A stretch of 64,000 nucleotides of DNA, taken from contig NZ_JALGRF010000001.1 in NCBI RefSeq assembly GCF_022815725.1, forward strand, positions 1,313,351 through 1,377,350, read 5' to 3'. The translations under genes were made by a program, and so were the position numbers. Positions 35,093 to 43,754 of the stretch are shown here, in pieces (within the stretch, counting starts at the first letter, position 1; the number at the start of each line of letters is the position of its first letter). The stretch comes from Streptomyces sp. APSN-46.1 (GTDB lineage Bacteria; Actinomycetota; Actinomycetes; Streptomycetales; Streptomycetaceae). The notes beneath the pieces are model-generated. The model ran no database searches and had not been told where the DNA came from. It saw only the letters and a program-made list of their open reading frames with translations.

Positions 35093-35106
35093 TGTTAACG
35101 CTAACA
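35093..35106. promoter_or_regulatory. LacI-family operator upstream of the GH43-ricin gene
   Basis: TGTTAACGCTAACA, a near-perfect palindrome with the same CGCTAACA half-site as the two 18-bp operators, 43 bp before the ATG. Confidence 0.65.
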
Positions 35107-35148
35107 CTTCGGCTCTCTGTCCCCCACGCGTGAGGAAGCTGATCTCGC

Positions 35149-37251
35149 ATGTCCTGGCTCCAACACCCCCACAGCCGCCGGAAGGTCATGGCGGCCACCG
35201 TCGGCCTGGTCGCGGGCGCCACGTTGCCGGCGATAGGCGCGATGCGCGCGGCGGCGGCCACGACGGCCCAGCAGGAGCAGTTCACCAACCCGGTGATCTG
35301 GCAGGACTTCGCCGACCTCGAGGTCATCCGCGTCGGCGACGCGTACTACTACACCGGCTCGACCATGCACTACTCGCCGGGCGCGCCCGTCCTGCGCTCC
35401 TACGACCTGGTCAACTGGGAGTTCATCGGCCACTCGGTGCCGGTCCTCGACTTCGGCGACGCGTACGACCTCAACGGCGGACGGGCGTACGTCGGGGGCA
35501 TCTGGGCGTCCTCGATGCGCTACCGCCCCAGCGACAAGACCTTCTACTGGCTGGGCCAGATCGGCTGGCAGCGGTCGTACGTATACAGCGCCACCGATGC
35601 GGCGGGCCCCTGGACCCGGCACGCCGAGATCGGCAGCATCTACTACGACGCGGGGCTGCTCTTCGACGACGACGGCACCCCGTACGTGGCGTACGGCGCC
35701 AACGAGATCCGCGTCGCGCAGCTCTCCCCGGACATGCGCACCGAGGTCAGGTCCGAGCACGTGCTCACCAAGCCCGCCGAGTTCGGCCTGATGGAGGGCT
35801 CCCGCTTCTACAAGATCAACGGGAACTACTACATCTTCGTCACCCGCCCGGCCGACGGCACCGCCGGGCAGTACATCTGGAAGTCCACCTCAGGCCCCTT
35901 CGGCCCGTACGAGATGCGGGAGGTGCTGTGGGACCTGTCCCGCCCGATCCCCGGCGGCGGCGTGCCGCACCAGGGTGCGCTGGTCGACACCCCGAACGGC
36001 GACTGGTACTACATGGGCTTCATCGACGCCTATCCCGGCGGCCGCGTCCCCGCCCTGGCCCCGGTCACCTGGAACGCCGAGGGCTGGCCCGAGCTCCAGA
36101 CCGTCGACGGCGCGTGGGGCAAGACATACCCCTACCCGGTCACCCCGCACCCGCTCCCGCCGATGACCGGCGCCGACACCTTCGAGGGGACGGCGCTGGC
36201 GCCGTACTGGGAGTGGAACCACAACCCCGACACCGCCGCGTTCACCGTCGACAACGGGCTCACCCTCAGGACCGCCACCGTCACCAACGACCTCTACAAC
36301 GCCCGTAACACCCTCACCCGCCGTATCCAGGGCCCCGCCTCCACCGCGACCGTCGTGCTCGACTGCTCCGGGATGGCGGACGGCGACCGGGCCGGGCTGG
36401 CGATGCTGCGCGACTCCTCCGCCTGGATCGGCGTCACGCGGCAGAACGGCGTCAGCAGGCTGGTGATGTTCGACGGCCTGACCATGGACGCCAGCTGGAA
36501 CACCAGCAGCACCGGCACCGAGCAGGCCCGCGCCGACCTCCCCGCCTCCGGCAGCCGCGTCTGGCTGCGCGCCACCGCCGACATCAGCCCGGGGCCGGGC
36601 CGCCAGGCGACGTTCTCCTACAGCACCGACGGCACCACCTTCACCCCGCTCGGCCCGGCCTTCACCATGAGCCGCGCGTGGGAGTTCTTCATGGGCTACC
36701 GCTTCGCCGTCTTCAACCACGCCACCAAGGCCCTCGGCGGCAAAGTGCGGGTGGAACGCTTCGAGTTGAGCGCGTGCGCGCCGGCGGCGCAACCGGGCCC
36801 TGTGGACACGAACGCCTGGTACGTCATGGTCAACCGCAACAGCGGCAAGGCACTGGACGTGGCGGGCGCGAGCTCCGCGGACGGCGCCGCGCTCACGCAG
36901 TGGGCCCGGTACGACGGGACCAACCAGCAGTTCCAGTTCGTGGACTCCGGAGGCGGCTACTACCGGTTGAAGGCGAGGCACTCCGGCAAGCTGCTGGACG
37001 TCTCCGGCTGGTCGACGGCCGACAACGCCGCCATCAACCAGTGGAGCGACCACGGTGGCGTGAACCAGCAGTTCCGGTTGGCGGACTCACCGGACGGATA
37101 CGTCCGGTTGATCAACCGCAACAGCGGGAAGGCCGTCGAGGTACCGGGCTTCTCCTCCGCCGACGGGACCGGCATCGTCCAGTACTCGGACTGGGGCGGC
37201 GTGAACCAGCAGTGGAAGCTCGTCCGCGTCGGCTTCACGGGCTCCTGCTGA
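35149..37251 (+). CDS. Tat-exported GH43 with concanavalin-like C2 domain and ricin lectin
   Basis: 700 residues. Twin-arginine signal SRRKVMAATVGLVAGATL. The GH43 domain (about 40-345) has FADLEVIRVGDAYYYTGSTM, YDAGLLFDDDGTPYVAYG and LMEGSRFYKINGNYYIFVTR. Residues about 350-550 match the beta-sandwich domain found in GH43 xylosidases (DTFEGTALAPYWEWNHNPD). Residues about 560-700 are a ricin trefoil very similar to that at the N-terminus of the GH62 protein (WYVMVNRNSGKALD, YYRLKARHSGKLLD, YVRLINRNSGKAVE). Probable beta-xylosidase or arabinofuranosidase. Confidence 0.88.
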   Translation: MSWLQHPHSRRKVMAATVGLVAGATLPAIGAMRAAAATTAQQEQFTNPVIWQDFADLEVIRVGDAYYYTGSTMHYSPGAPVLRSYDLVNWEFIGHSVPVLDFGDAYDLNGGRAYVGGIWASSMRYRPSDKTFYWLGQIGWQRSYVYSATDAAGPWTRHAEIGSIYYDAGLLFDDDGTPYVAYGANEIRVAQLSPDMRTEVRSEHVLTKPAEFGLMEGSRFYKINGNYYIFVTRPADGTAGQYIWKSTSGPFGPYEMREVLWDLSRPIPGGGVPHQGALVDTPNGDWYYMGFIDAYPGGRVPALAPVTWNAEGWPELQTVDGAWGKTYPYPVTPHPLPPMTGADTFEGTALAPYWEWNHNPDTAAFTVDNGLTLRTATVTNDLYNARNTLTRRIQGPASTATVVLDCSGMADGDRAGLAMLRDSSAWIGVTRQNGVSRLVMFDGLTMDASWNTSSTGTEQARADLPASGSRVWLRATADISPGPGRQATFSYSTDGTTFTPLGPAFTMSRAWEFFMGYRFAVFNHATKALGGKVRVERFELSACAPAAQPGPVDTNAWYVMVNRNSGKALDVAGASSADGAALTQWARYDGTNQQFQFVDSGGGYYRLKARHSGKLLDVSGWSTADNAAINQWSDHGGVNQQFRLADSPDGYVRLINRNSGKAVEVPGFSSADGTGIVQYSDWGGVNQQWKLVRVGFTGSC

Positions 37252-37274
37252 CACCAGTATCCGGTTCAAGCCCA

Positions 37275-37313
37275 CCGAAACTCCCCCTGCCCGCTGGGCA
37301 AGGGGAGTTTCGG
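37275..37313. terminator. Hairpin terminator after the GH43-ricin gene
   Basis: A perfect 12-bp stem CCGAAACTCCCC/GGGGAGTTTCGG (37275-37286, 37302-37313) just past the stop. Confidence 0.7.
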
Positions 37314-37387
37314 TCTGCGCGCCCCCTAGGTCGCACGGCCGACAGCGAGGTCCGAAAAATCTTGGACCGGACGGCAACCTTTTCTGA

Positions 37388-38312
37388 GACCGCGTCTGAG
37401 ATCTCACGGGTTGGTGCGTGAGAGGGGTAGTGGGCCTGGTCGCCTGGCTGGTTTGCCTCGGGTGAGTCGGCGGACCATGATGCCGATCATTGCCCAGCGG
37501 ATCATGGTCTCGGAGCGGGCGGGCTGCTGCTCGTAGTCGCGGGCGAGGCGGCGGTGGGCGGTGATCCACGAGAAGGCGCGCTCGACTGCCCACCGCTTGG
37601 GCTGGACCTGGAACCCGCGCTGGTCCGGGGCCTTGCGCACGATCTCCAGCTCACGGCCGAGGATCGTGCGGGTCCACTCCACCAGGCGGCCGGCGAAGCC
37701 CTGATCCGCCCAGATCTTCTGAACTCCCGGATGGTCGAGGCGAGTCCACAGCAGCGGGTGCTTGGCGCCGTCGCGGTCCTGGATGTTCGCGGCGACCACG
37801 TGCACGGCCAGGAGCAGACCGAGGGTGTCGGTGACGATGAACCGCTTACGGCCCTTGACCTTCTTTCCCGCGTCGAAGCCTCTGGTAGTGACCGGGACGG
37901 TGTCGGCCGTACGCACGGACTGCGAGTCGATCAGCCCGGCGCTCGGCTCGGCATTCCTGCCGTCGGCCTCGCGGACCAGGCCGCGCAGGGCGTCGTGGAT
38001 CCGCTCGACAGTGCCGTCGTCGTGCCACCACGTGAAGTACCAGTACACCGTCGGCCACGGCGGGAAGTCCTTCGGCAACTGCCGCCAGGCACAGCCGGTC
38101 CGCACCACGTAGAAGATCGCGTCCACGACCCTCCGACGTGGGTGCTTCTCCCGCCGCCCACCCTTCGGACCCACCCGCGCCGGCGGTAGCAACGGCTCCA
38201 CCAGCACCCACTGACCATCCGTCAAGTCCGACGGATACCCGCCCCCAGAACCACTCACACAAGCCCCAGCGACCCCACCAGCCAAGGGACACCGCAGATC
38301 TCAAACGCGGTC
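37388..38312 (-). mobile_element. Complete IS5-family insertion sequence, 925 bp
   Basis: Imperfect terminal inverted repeats: the left end GACCGCGTCTGAGATCT and the right end (reverse complement) GACCGCGTTTGAGATCT differ by one base. A 3-bp direct repeat TGA flanks it (37385-37387 and 38313-38315), fitting the TNA target duplication of IS5 relatives. One intact transposase gene is inside. A 3' remnant of the same element lies inverted at 26496-26897. Confidence 0.88.
37404..38285 (-). CDS. IS5-family transposase
   Basis: 293 residues from a TTG at 38285 (a GTG at 38258 is an alternative). The N-terminal block YPSDLTDGQWVLVEPLLPP and VVDAIFYVVRTGCAWRQLPK leads into the DDE domain: IDSQSVRTADTVP (first D), IWADQGFAGRLVEW (second D) and RWAVERAFSWITAHRRLARD (E), ending MIGIMVRRLTRG. 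The frame is intact, so the element may still be active. Confidence 0.9.
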   Translation of the reverse strand: MAGGVAGACVSGSGGGYPSDLTDGQWVLVEPLLPPARVGPKGGRREKHPRRRVVDAIFYVVRTGCAWRQLPKDFPPWPTVYWYFTWWHDDGTVERIHDALRGLVREADGRNAEPSAGLIDSQSVRTADTVPVTTRGFDAGKKVKGRKRFIVTDTLGLLLAVHVVAANIQDRDGAKHPLLWTRLDHPGVQKIWADQGFAGRLVEWTRTILGRELEIVRKAPDQRGFQVQPKRWAVERAFSWITAHRRLARDYEQQPARSETMIRWAMIGIMVRRLTRGKPARRPGPLPLSRTNP

Positions 38313-38452
38313 TGACGACCTCGCCGCGGCCCACGGCAGTCTGCGGAAAATCATCCGCGCCGAGAACCACGGCAGGCAAGATGATGTCTGGAACAAGGGA
38401 ACCATCGCACTTTCCGGCCGCTGCGCGAGTCGAAGCAGAGGGAGAATACCGA

Positions 38453-39787
38453 GTGAGCACTCCACGCAAAACACCCCCACACTTTCGCCACTTACACACG
38501 AGTGGAACACGGCACGGAACACGGCAAAGGGGTGGCCGCAATTCCTGGAAGCCGTGCATGTTGACGGACTGCGGGGATGGAACGGTGAGACCGTAGAATT
38601 CAGATTCCCAGTCGTTGCAGTTGCTGGCGAAAACGGGGCTGGAAAGAGCACTGTCCTCAAAGTTGCAGCTGCCGCTTATGTGGCAAACCAAGAGGACGGA
38701 TTGACTTTCTACCCGGACGACTTCTTTCCTAATACGCCATGGGAAAGCGTCGAAGGCGTTGCCTTGGGCTACCAGATCAGGCGCGGAAATTCCGTCACCA
38801 ACCTAGCCTTGAGGAAGCCCACCAAGCGATGGCGTGGAATGCCTGACAGATTTCGGCGCCCCGTATTCTTTCTCGACATCAGCCGCACACAACCCATCAA
38901 CACTCTAGTCGGCTATGGAAAGATCGCTAAGGAGCTGAATTTCCCTGGGGATATCACTCCATTTAGCGAGTCTGACCGGGCGCTGCTATCTCGGATCATG
39001 AACAAGTCGTACACTGCGAGCGGTATGGCGAAGTACGAAAACAAGCAGGTCGGAGTCAAGGGCTCAGCGTCGCCTGATGGCAGAACTGTTCGCCATCTCG
39101 AAAGAGAGGAAGATTCAATTCATTCTGTCCACCCACTCGGCCACCATTCTTGAACAACTGCCGACTGAGGCTCGCGTCTACATTCAGGCTCAGCGCAAGG
39201 GGCCGCGAAACATCATCTATGGAGTGACTCCAGAGTTCGCTATGTCACTCATGGATGATGTTGACCATCCAGAGCTCACGCTATATTGCGAGGACGAGCA
39301 GGCACAGACTCTCACTGACGCATTGATCTCCCAGGAGATGCCTGAAATCAGGAACCGAGTGGCAGTGATACCGGTGGGTGCTGCTTCCACAGTGAAAACA
39401 CTCGGGGAGCTGGCATCGAAAGATAAGCTCCCCAATCGGTCGCTCGGAATTCTCGATGGAGATCAGGAGAAGAGCGCAGGCTGCATTCTACTCCCAGGCA
39501 CCCAGGCGCCCGAGAAAGAGGTCTTCAGCGCCCTTGATGAACCGGCGTGGGAGAAGGTTGCCAATCGCCTCGATGTCAGATTTGCTGATCTACTAGAAGC
39601 CGTCGACGACGCACGCCAGATCGTCAACCACCATGCGTGGGCTCGCAAGGTAGCAGAACGACTTGGCCCGCGAGTTCGCATTGGACGGGTTTGGGAAGAC
39701 ATCGCCTCGGTGTGGTCCAAGGAAGTAGTCGATCCAGTCGAGCGATCAGCGTTCGTCGAGGCGATCTTCCAGAATCTGATCAAGTGA
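38453..39787 (+). pseudogene. AAA ATPase-TOPRIM (OLD-like) gene, broken twice
   Basis: A GTG at 38453 with GGAG upstream starts STPRKTPP, but after a C5 run (about 38478-38482) the homologous frame is shifted: THEWNTARNTAKGWPQFLEA, then RFPVVAVAGENGAGKSTVLK (Walker A). The ATPase part stops near 39063 and the next frame resumes at QRRLMAELFAISKERKIQFI with LSTHSATILEQLP (switch region), so the segment with the signature and Walker B is deleted. The rest (ELTLYCEDEQAQTLTDAL, LGILDGDQEK) is a TOPRIM nuclease domain. OLD-type proteins often act in phage defence. The base composition is clearly less GC-rich than that of its neighbours. Confidence 0.75.
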
Positions 39788-39869
39788 CCGGGTGCGCGCC
39801 TAAGCGTGATCGCGTTCGGGCGCGCCAGCCAAGGCGTCGGCTCGTCATCTTGCCGGCCTACATGGCAAC

Positions 39870-40748
39870 ACTGAGCTTCTTCGATGTGGCCACCGATCGG
39901 GTGACGGTCCGTGAAGCGAAACGAGCGAGGCCCCCGGGCTGTTGATCGAGATGTCTGATGTCTCAATTACGTTGCTCGGGGGACTCGTTGGTCGTCCATC
40001 CTGCCGCAATCGACCTGCCGCACGCACTCGTGGAGTGGGTCACCATGCTGATCGTCACCCGTGAGGGCGACCGGCGCTGCAAGCTCCGTCCGTCCCAGCG
40101 CGCGATGGTGGCACTGGTGTACCTGCGCGAGCACACCACTTTGGCGAAGATCGCCGCCGGGTTCGGGATCAGCGAGTCCACCGCCCATGCCTACATCAGC
40201 GCGGTCGTCGACCTGCTCGCCGCGCGTGCGCCGGGTCTGCTGAGGACGCTGCGCGAGCATGATCCCGACTTCGTCCTGCTCGACGGAACCCTCGCCGAGT
40301 GCGACCGGGTCGGCGACGGCCGGGCCGACTACTCCCACAAGCACCGGCGCCACGGCGTGAACGTGCAGGTCGTCACCGATCCCGGCGGCCGGCTGCTGTG
40401 GCTCTCGCCCGCCCTGCCGGGCCGCACTCACGACCTGACCGCCGCCCGCACCCACCGGATCATCCGCATCTGCGAGCGCCAGGGCGTTCCCATCCTGGCC
40501 GATCTCGCCTACCAGGGCGCCGGTCCGTGGCTGACCACGGGCATCAAACGCAGGCCCCTGCAGGAACTGACCCCCACTGAGAAGACCCGCAACCGTGCCC
40601 TGGCCGCCACACGGGCACCCGTCGAACGCGGCGTCGCCCGCCTGAAGTCCTGGCGGATCTTCCGCAGGTCCCGATGCAGTCCCAACCGCATGACGTCAAT
40701 CGCCAAGGCCGTCCTCACACTGGAGCTGCAACGCTGAAGAAGCTCAGT
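39870..40748 (+). mobile_element. Second insertion sequence, 879 bp, IS5-superfamily (DDE_Tnp_4 type)
   Basis: Perfect 13-bp terminal inverted repeats ACTGAGCTTCTTC (39870-39882) and GAAGAAGCTCAGT (40736-40748) enclose one transposase gene. About 105 bp of the left end is repeated, inverted, at 41466-41574. The element is unrelated in sequence to the IS at 37388. Confidence 0.82.
39958..40737 (+). CDS. Transposase, HARBI1-like DDE (IS5 superfamily)
   Basis: 259 residues. The N-terminal helical domain includes [20 protein letters not shown] and [20 protein letters not shown]. Catalytic positions are visible in [13 protein letters not shown] (D), [12 protein letters not shown] (D) and [17 protein letters not shown] (E). 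The end of the frame lies within the right terminal repeat. The frame is intact. The exact start is uncertain; a start about 10-12 codons later (near [13 protein letters not shown]) would also fit the family. Confidence 0.85.
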   Translation: MSQLRCSGDSLVVHPAAIDLPHALVEWVTMLIVTREGDRRCKLRPSQRAMVALVYLREHTTLAKIAAGFGISESTAHAYISAVVDLLAARAPGLLRTLREHDPDFVLLDGTLAECDRVGDGRADYSHKHRRHGVNVQVVTDPGGRLLWLSPALPGRTHDLTAARTHRIIRICERQGVPILADLAYQGAGPWLTTGIKRRPLQELTPTEKTRNRALAATRAPVERGVARLKSWRIFRRSRCSPNRMTSIAKAVLTLELQR

Positions 40749-40783
40749 GATGAATTCGGAGGCCGGTCGGAAGCAGCGGACAG

Positions 40784-40821
40784 GCCGCCGGCCGCCGGAG
40801 GGATTTCCGGCGGCCGGCGGC
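40784..40821. terminator. Hairpin terminator after the SH3 protein gene
   Basis: A perfect 15-bp GC stem (40784-40798 with 40807-40821) with an 8-base loop AGGGATTT, 43 bp past the stop on the minus strand. Confidence 0.7.
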
Positions 40822-40864
40822 CCGTTGAAGGGCTGGGGAACGGTGTCCTCGGCGCGGGTCCCTG

Positions 40865-41251
40865 TCAGGACTCGCAGGGAAGGTTGACGATGCGGACGGT
40901 GTACGCCGAGGAGACCCAGCGGTTGGTGCCCACCTTGCGGAAACCGTTGGTGGTGGACGCCGATGCGAGGATCGTGGAGCCGTTGGCGTAGGACCCGACG
41001 ACCGAGTAGCCGGTGCCGGGACCGCTGCGGATCAGCAGACCGCCGCTGGCGTTGACCTTGTAGTAGCACTGGGTGGCGAGCGCACCGGCCGGCGCGAGCT
41101 CCACGGCCGCGCCCGTCGTCCGGGCGGGTGCGGCGGCCTGGGCCGTGAGACCGCCGCCGAGGAGCGCGGCGGCGGACAGGGCCGCCACGGCCGCCGTGCG
41201 GGCGGCGGAGCGACGCGGTGACATGGTGCGGCGTGCTGCTGTGACCCTCAT
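40865..41251 (-). CDS. Small secreted SH3-like domain protein
   Basis: 128 residues; ATG with AAGGGG upstream. Signal peptide to about residue 41 (TAAVAALSAAALLGGGLTAQA). The mature part is a single bacterial SH3 fold (LLIRSGPGTGYSVVGSYANG, GFRKVGTNRWVSSAYTVRIV) with two cysteines (ATQCYY, NLPCES) that could form a disulfide. Such proteins bind cell wall or act as small extracellular modules. It is trapped between an intact IS and an orphan end of the same IS. Confidence 0.78.
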   Translation of the reverse strand: MRVTAARRTMSPRRSAARTAAVAALSAAALLGGGLTAQAAAPARTTGAAVELAPAGALATQCYYKVNASGGLLIRSGPGTGYSVVGSYANGSTILASASTTNGFRKVGTNRWVSSAYTVRIVNLPCES

Positions 41252-41404
41252 GGAATCGATTCCCCTTGCGTCGTCGGTTCTGGGTGCGGAACACGTACGT
41301 AGGAGCAGGCCCGGGCCGGCCGAGCGGTGTCACCGCTCAAAGACACCGGAGCCGCGCACGACGTTAGCGCCATCGGGGCGAAATCAGCCGCCTGATACAC
41401 GAGA

Positions 41405-41450
41405 ACTCCCCAACCGGAACGGGGGAAGTGGCCCGTTCCGGTTGGGGAGT
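41405..41450. terminator. Strong isolated hairpin
   Basis: A perfect 19-bp stem (41405-41423 with 41432-41450) with the loop GGAAGTGG, next to the IS-end remnant. No intact gene ends here, so it probably terminated a gene removed by the IS event. Confidence 0.6.
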
Positions 41451-41465
41451 CCGTAAGACGCTGAA

Positions 41466-41574
41466 TCAACGTAATTGAGACGTCAGACATCTCGATCAAC
41501 AGCCCGGGGGCCTCGCTCGTTTCGCTTCACGGACCGTCACCCGATCGGTGGCCACATCGAAGAAGCTCACTGCT
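41466..41574 (-). repeat. Orphan left end of the 39870-40748 IS, inverted
   Basis: About 105 bp matching 39870-39975 in reverse complement with very few differences (e.g. the tip reads GAAGAAGCTCACT instead of GAAGAAGCTCAGT). No transposase sequence continues beyond it. It forms a roughly 105-bp inverted repeat around the IS plus the SH3 gene. Confidence 0.82.
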
Positions 41575-41625
41575 CGGAATCCTGCTCACCACGGCGGAGC
41601 GCCGCCTGTGCAACGGGAGGCAGTC

Positions 41626-42005
41626 ATGACCGAACGCGACGTCATACTCAACGAAGTTGTCCAAGGGCTGCGCCCGATGGCACAGGGCATCGAATGGTTC
41701 GACACACTGGGTCCCGAGGAACAGTCCGAGACTCTGCTGTTTCTGCGTGCGCCGTCGCCGAAGATGGATCGGAGAGTATCCGCCGCTCCTGGCTGCGCCC
41801 GACGCATACACCCGCAGTACTAATCACGCGCAGCCGGATCGGCCAGCAACTGGGGAAGACATCCTCGCTCACGCCGCTCGGAGAACACCGCAAGGCGTTC
41901 CGTCTGGTCATCGCGGTACTCGCGATCGCAGACGAACGGCGCAGCGAGCGCTTCCACTCCGGCGGATGCGGTCACTGGTGGCACAGGCTGACCGTCGCTG
42001 ACTGA
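41626..42005 (+). pseudogene. DUF5958-type gene with a frameshift
   Basis: The ATG at 41626 with GGGAGG upstream starts TERDVILNEVVQGLRPMAQG and reads IEWFDTLGPEEQSETLLFLR; the rest of the same protein continues in another frame as AVAEDGSESIRRSWLRPTHT, RKAFRLVIAVLAIADERRSE and GGCGHWWHRL to a TGA at 42003-42005. The shift (and perhaps loss of a few codons) is near 41735-41755. Function of the family is unknown to me. Confidence 0.65.
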
Positions 42006-42189
42006 TTGCGTGCGAACCATCCGCACCCATCTGAAACAGAGGCACTCCTGTGATCGCCATAGATGGCCGTACGGGCCGCCTACGGCGATCCGTCACAGAT
42101 CATCTCGACGATTCTTACGGTCATATGCCCGATGAAGGTGCAGACAGCGCGTAACTGGGGATAACCAGGGCGAGACGAAGGGAGTACTG

Positions 42190-43212
42190 ATGAAAGAGAA
42201 GTCCCTGAAACAACTCCTCGAAGAGGCCCGCCACCAGATCGAGGTCACCGACGACGAGCTCGCCGAGGCAAAACGCCGAAGACAGCTTCTCGCCAGCGCA
42301 CTTGGACGCGCCTTCCCCGGATCAACCATCTACTTCAACGGCAGCGTCGCCCACGGGGACGCCAACACCCCCCTGACCGATGTCGACCTCGGCGCCAAGC
42401 TGAGCCCGGAAGACGCGCAGGGATTCGGACCCGATGGCGACGATGCGCTCCCCCTGATGGAGCGCGCGCGGGACGCGGTACGGGAGGATCTGGCCGACGA
42501 ATTCCCCAAGCTCACCGTAGAAGTCGCGGGTCGACGACGAGCCGTGCTCGTACGCTTCGGCGACCCGGTGAGCGCCAGCCAACCGGACTTCACAGCCGAC
42601 GTGATGACCGCGATCCCGCACCCTTCCGGCAAGGGCCTCTTCATCCCCAACATGGAGATCGCCGACAGGTGGGACCGGGCCGACCCGATCACGCATACCG
42701 GGATGGTACTGGAAGCCATCGACAGAACAGAGAACACGTTCGCCCGGACGGTGCGACTGCTGAAGCACTGGAACTGCACCCACAGCAAGCCGCTCTGCTC
42801 CTGGAACATCAAAGCGCTCGCGCTGGAGTGCATCACGACGCCGATGCCGCTGGCCGAGGCACTCCAAGCCTTCTTCGCCCACGCGACCCAAGAGCTCAAA
42901 TCCGGGCCGACTGACGACCCGGCCGGTGTCGCCGGCCTCATCCCGCTCAACCTGCCGATCGGCGAAGTCCGCAAACGACTCGACACAGCCCGGGAATACG
43001 TCGACCTCGCCATAGAGCACGAGGCCGAGAACCGACCGCTGAGCGCCCAGCACGTCCTGAGCCGGGTCTTCCCCGAGATCGTCCCGGATGCGGACCCCAC
43101 TCAGGAGGAGGCCACCCGGCTCCGTCGGGACGTGATCCTCACCGGGAGTGCAGCATCCGGACTCGGGCTGGTGGTCCCGCGAGTCACCCCCACCCGGGCC
43201 TGGGCGCCGTAG
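42190..43212 (+). CDS. CD-NTase-like nucleotidyltransferase (CBASS-type candidate)
   Basis: 340 residues; ATG with GGGAG upstream. The pol-beta-type active site is complete: GS at 51-52 and D64-x-D66 in FNGSVAHGDANTPLTDVDLG, with a third carboxylate in QPDFTADVM (D133 or D137). A helical C-terminal domain follows (FARTVRLLKHWNCTHSKPLC, SWNIKALALECITTPMP), as in OAS/cGAS-like and CD-NTase enzymes. It is expected to make a cyclic or linear oligonucleotide signal. Two bases after its stop begins an E2-like gene, and a membrane protein gene overlaps that one, which points to an anti-phage signalling operon. Confidence 0.78.
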   Translation: MKEKSLKQLLEEARHQIEVTDDELAEAKRRRQLLASALGRAFPGSTIYFNGSVAHGDANTPLTDVDLGAKLSPEDAQGFGPDGDDALPLMERARDAVREDLADEFPKLTVEVAGRRRAVLVRFGDPVSASQPDFTADVMTAIPHPSGKGLFIPNMEIADRWDRADPITHTGMVLEAIDRTENTFARTVRLLKHWNCTHSKPLCSWNIKALALECITTPMPLAEALQAFFAHATQELKSGPTDDPAGVAGLIPLNLPIGEVRKRLDTAREYVDLAIEHEAENRPLSAQHVLSRVFPEIVPDADPTQEEATRLRRDVILTGSAASGLGLVVPRVTPTRAWAP

Positions 43213-43214
43213 AG

Positions 43215-43754
43215 ATGGGGATCTGGTACGGGGTTCAGCCTGCCTGGTGGGCCCCACTGGAACGGGACGCTCGGCATCGTTTCGGCGACGTCCTCCGGCA
43301 TGCGTACGGCAGCGGTCGGCTCACCTATCGGTTGAGCGGACTCGACGTGATCGGCGAACCGACTCCTGTGTCAGTGACCGTCCGCTTCTTCGACGAGCCG
43401 TGCTACCCCACGTTCGGGCAGCGCCCTCAGGACTTCCCGCGGGTCTACGCGAAGCCCGGCGCTGCATCAAAGCACCGACACGACACCGACGACGCTCTGT
43501 GCCTCTGGCAGCCGTACGATCCTGAGGAACGGCGGTGGACCAGCTCGAAGGGCCTCCTCGACCTGTTCGAGATCGTCCGGACCCACTTGTTCATGGAGCA
43601 CTGGTGGCGCCTCACCGGCGGAGACGACGGGGGCGAATGGCTCATCGAGGACGCACCACACGGCCTGCCGGGGAGTAACACGTGGGCACCGTCGTCATCA
43701 TCTCGGCCGCGCCGCAGGCGGGCAGCTGGACGTGGGCCCAGACCACCGCTCTGA
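43215..43754 (+). CDS. E2-like (ubiquitin-conjugating fold) protein
   Basis: 179 residues, starting 2 bp after the nucleotidyltransferase stop. The pattern KHRH-x-x-D-D-ALCLW (H87, H89, C96), then RWTSSKGLLDLFEIVRTHLF, WWRLTGG and GEWLIEDAPHG, matches the bacterial E2 proteins that accompany CD-NTases in short type II CBASS; C96 would be the conjugating cysteine. The last 20 residues are Arg/Ser/Pro-rich and lie in the 73-bp overlap with the next gene. The assignment is by motif memory, not a search. No E1 or JAB peptidase gene is present. Confidence 0.6.
   Translation: MGIWYGVQPAWWAPLERDARHRFGDVLRHAYGSGRLTYRLSGLDVIGEPTPVSVTVRFFDEPCYPTFGQRPQDFPRVYAKPGAASKHRHDTDDALCLWQPYDPEERRWTSSKGLLDLFEIVRTHLFMEHWWRLTGGDDGGEWLIEDAPHGLPGSNTWAPSSSSRPRRRRAAGRGPRPPL

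Noticed and set aside
39077..39787. Separate stand-alone TOPRIM gene
   Set aside because: It starts inside the ATPase switch region, so it is the 3' half of the broken AAA/TOPRIM gene rather than a complete gene.
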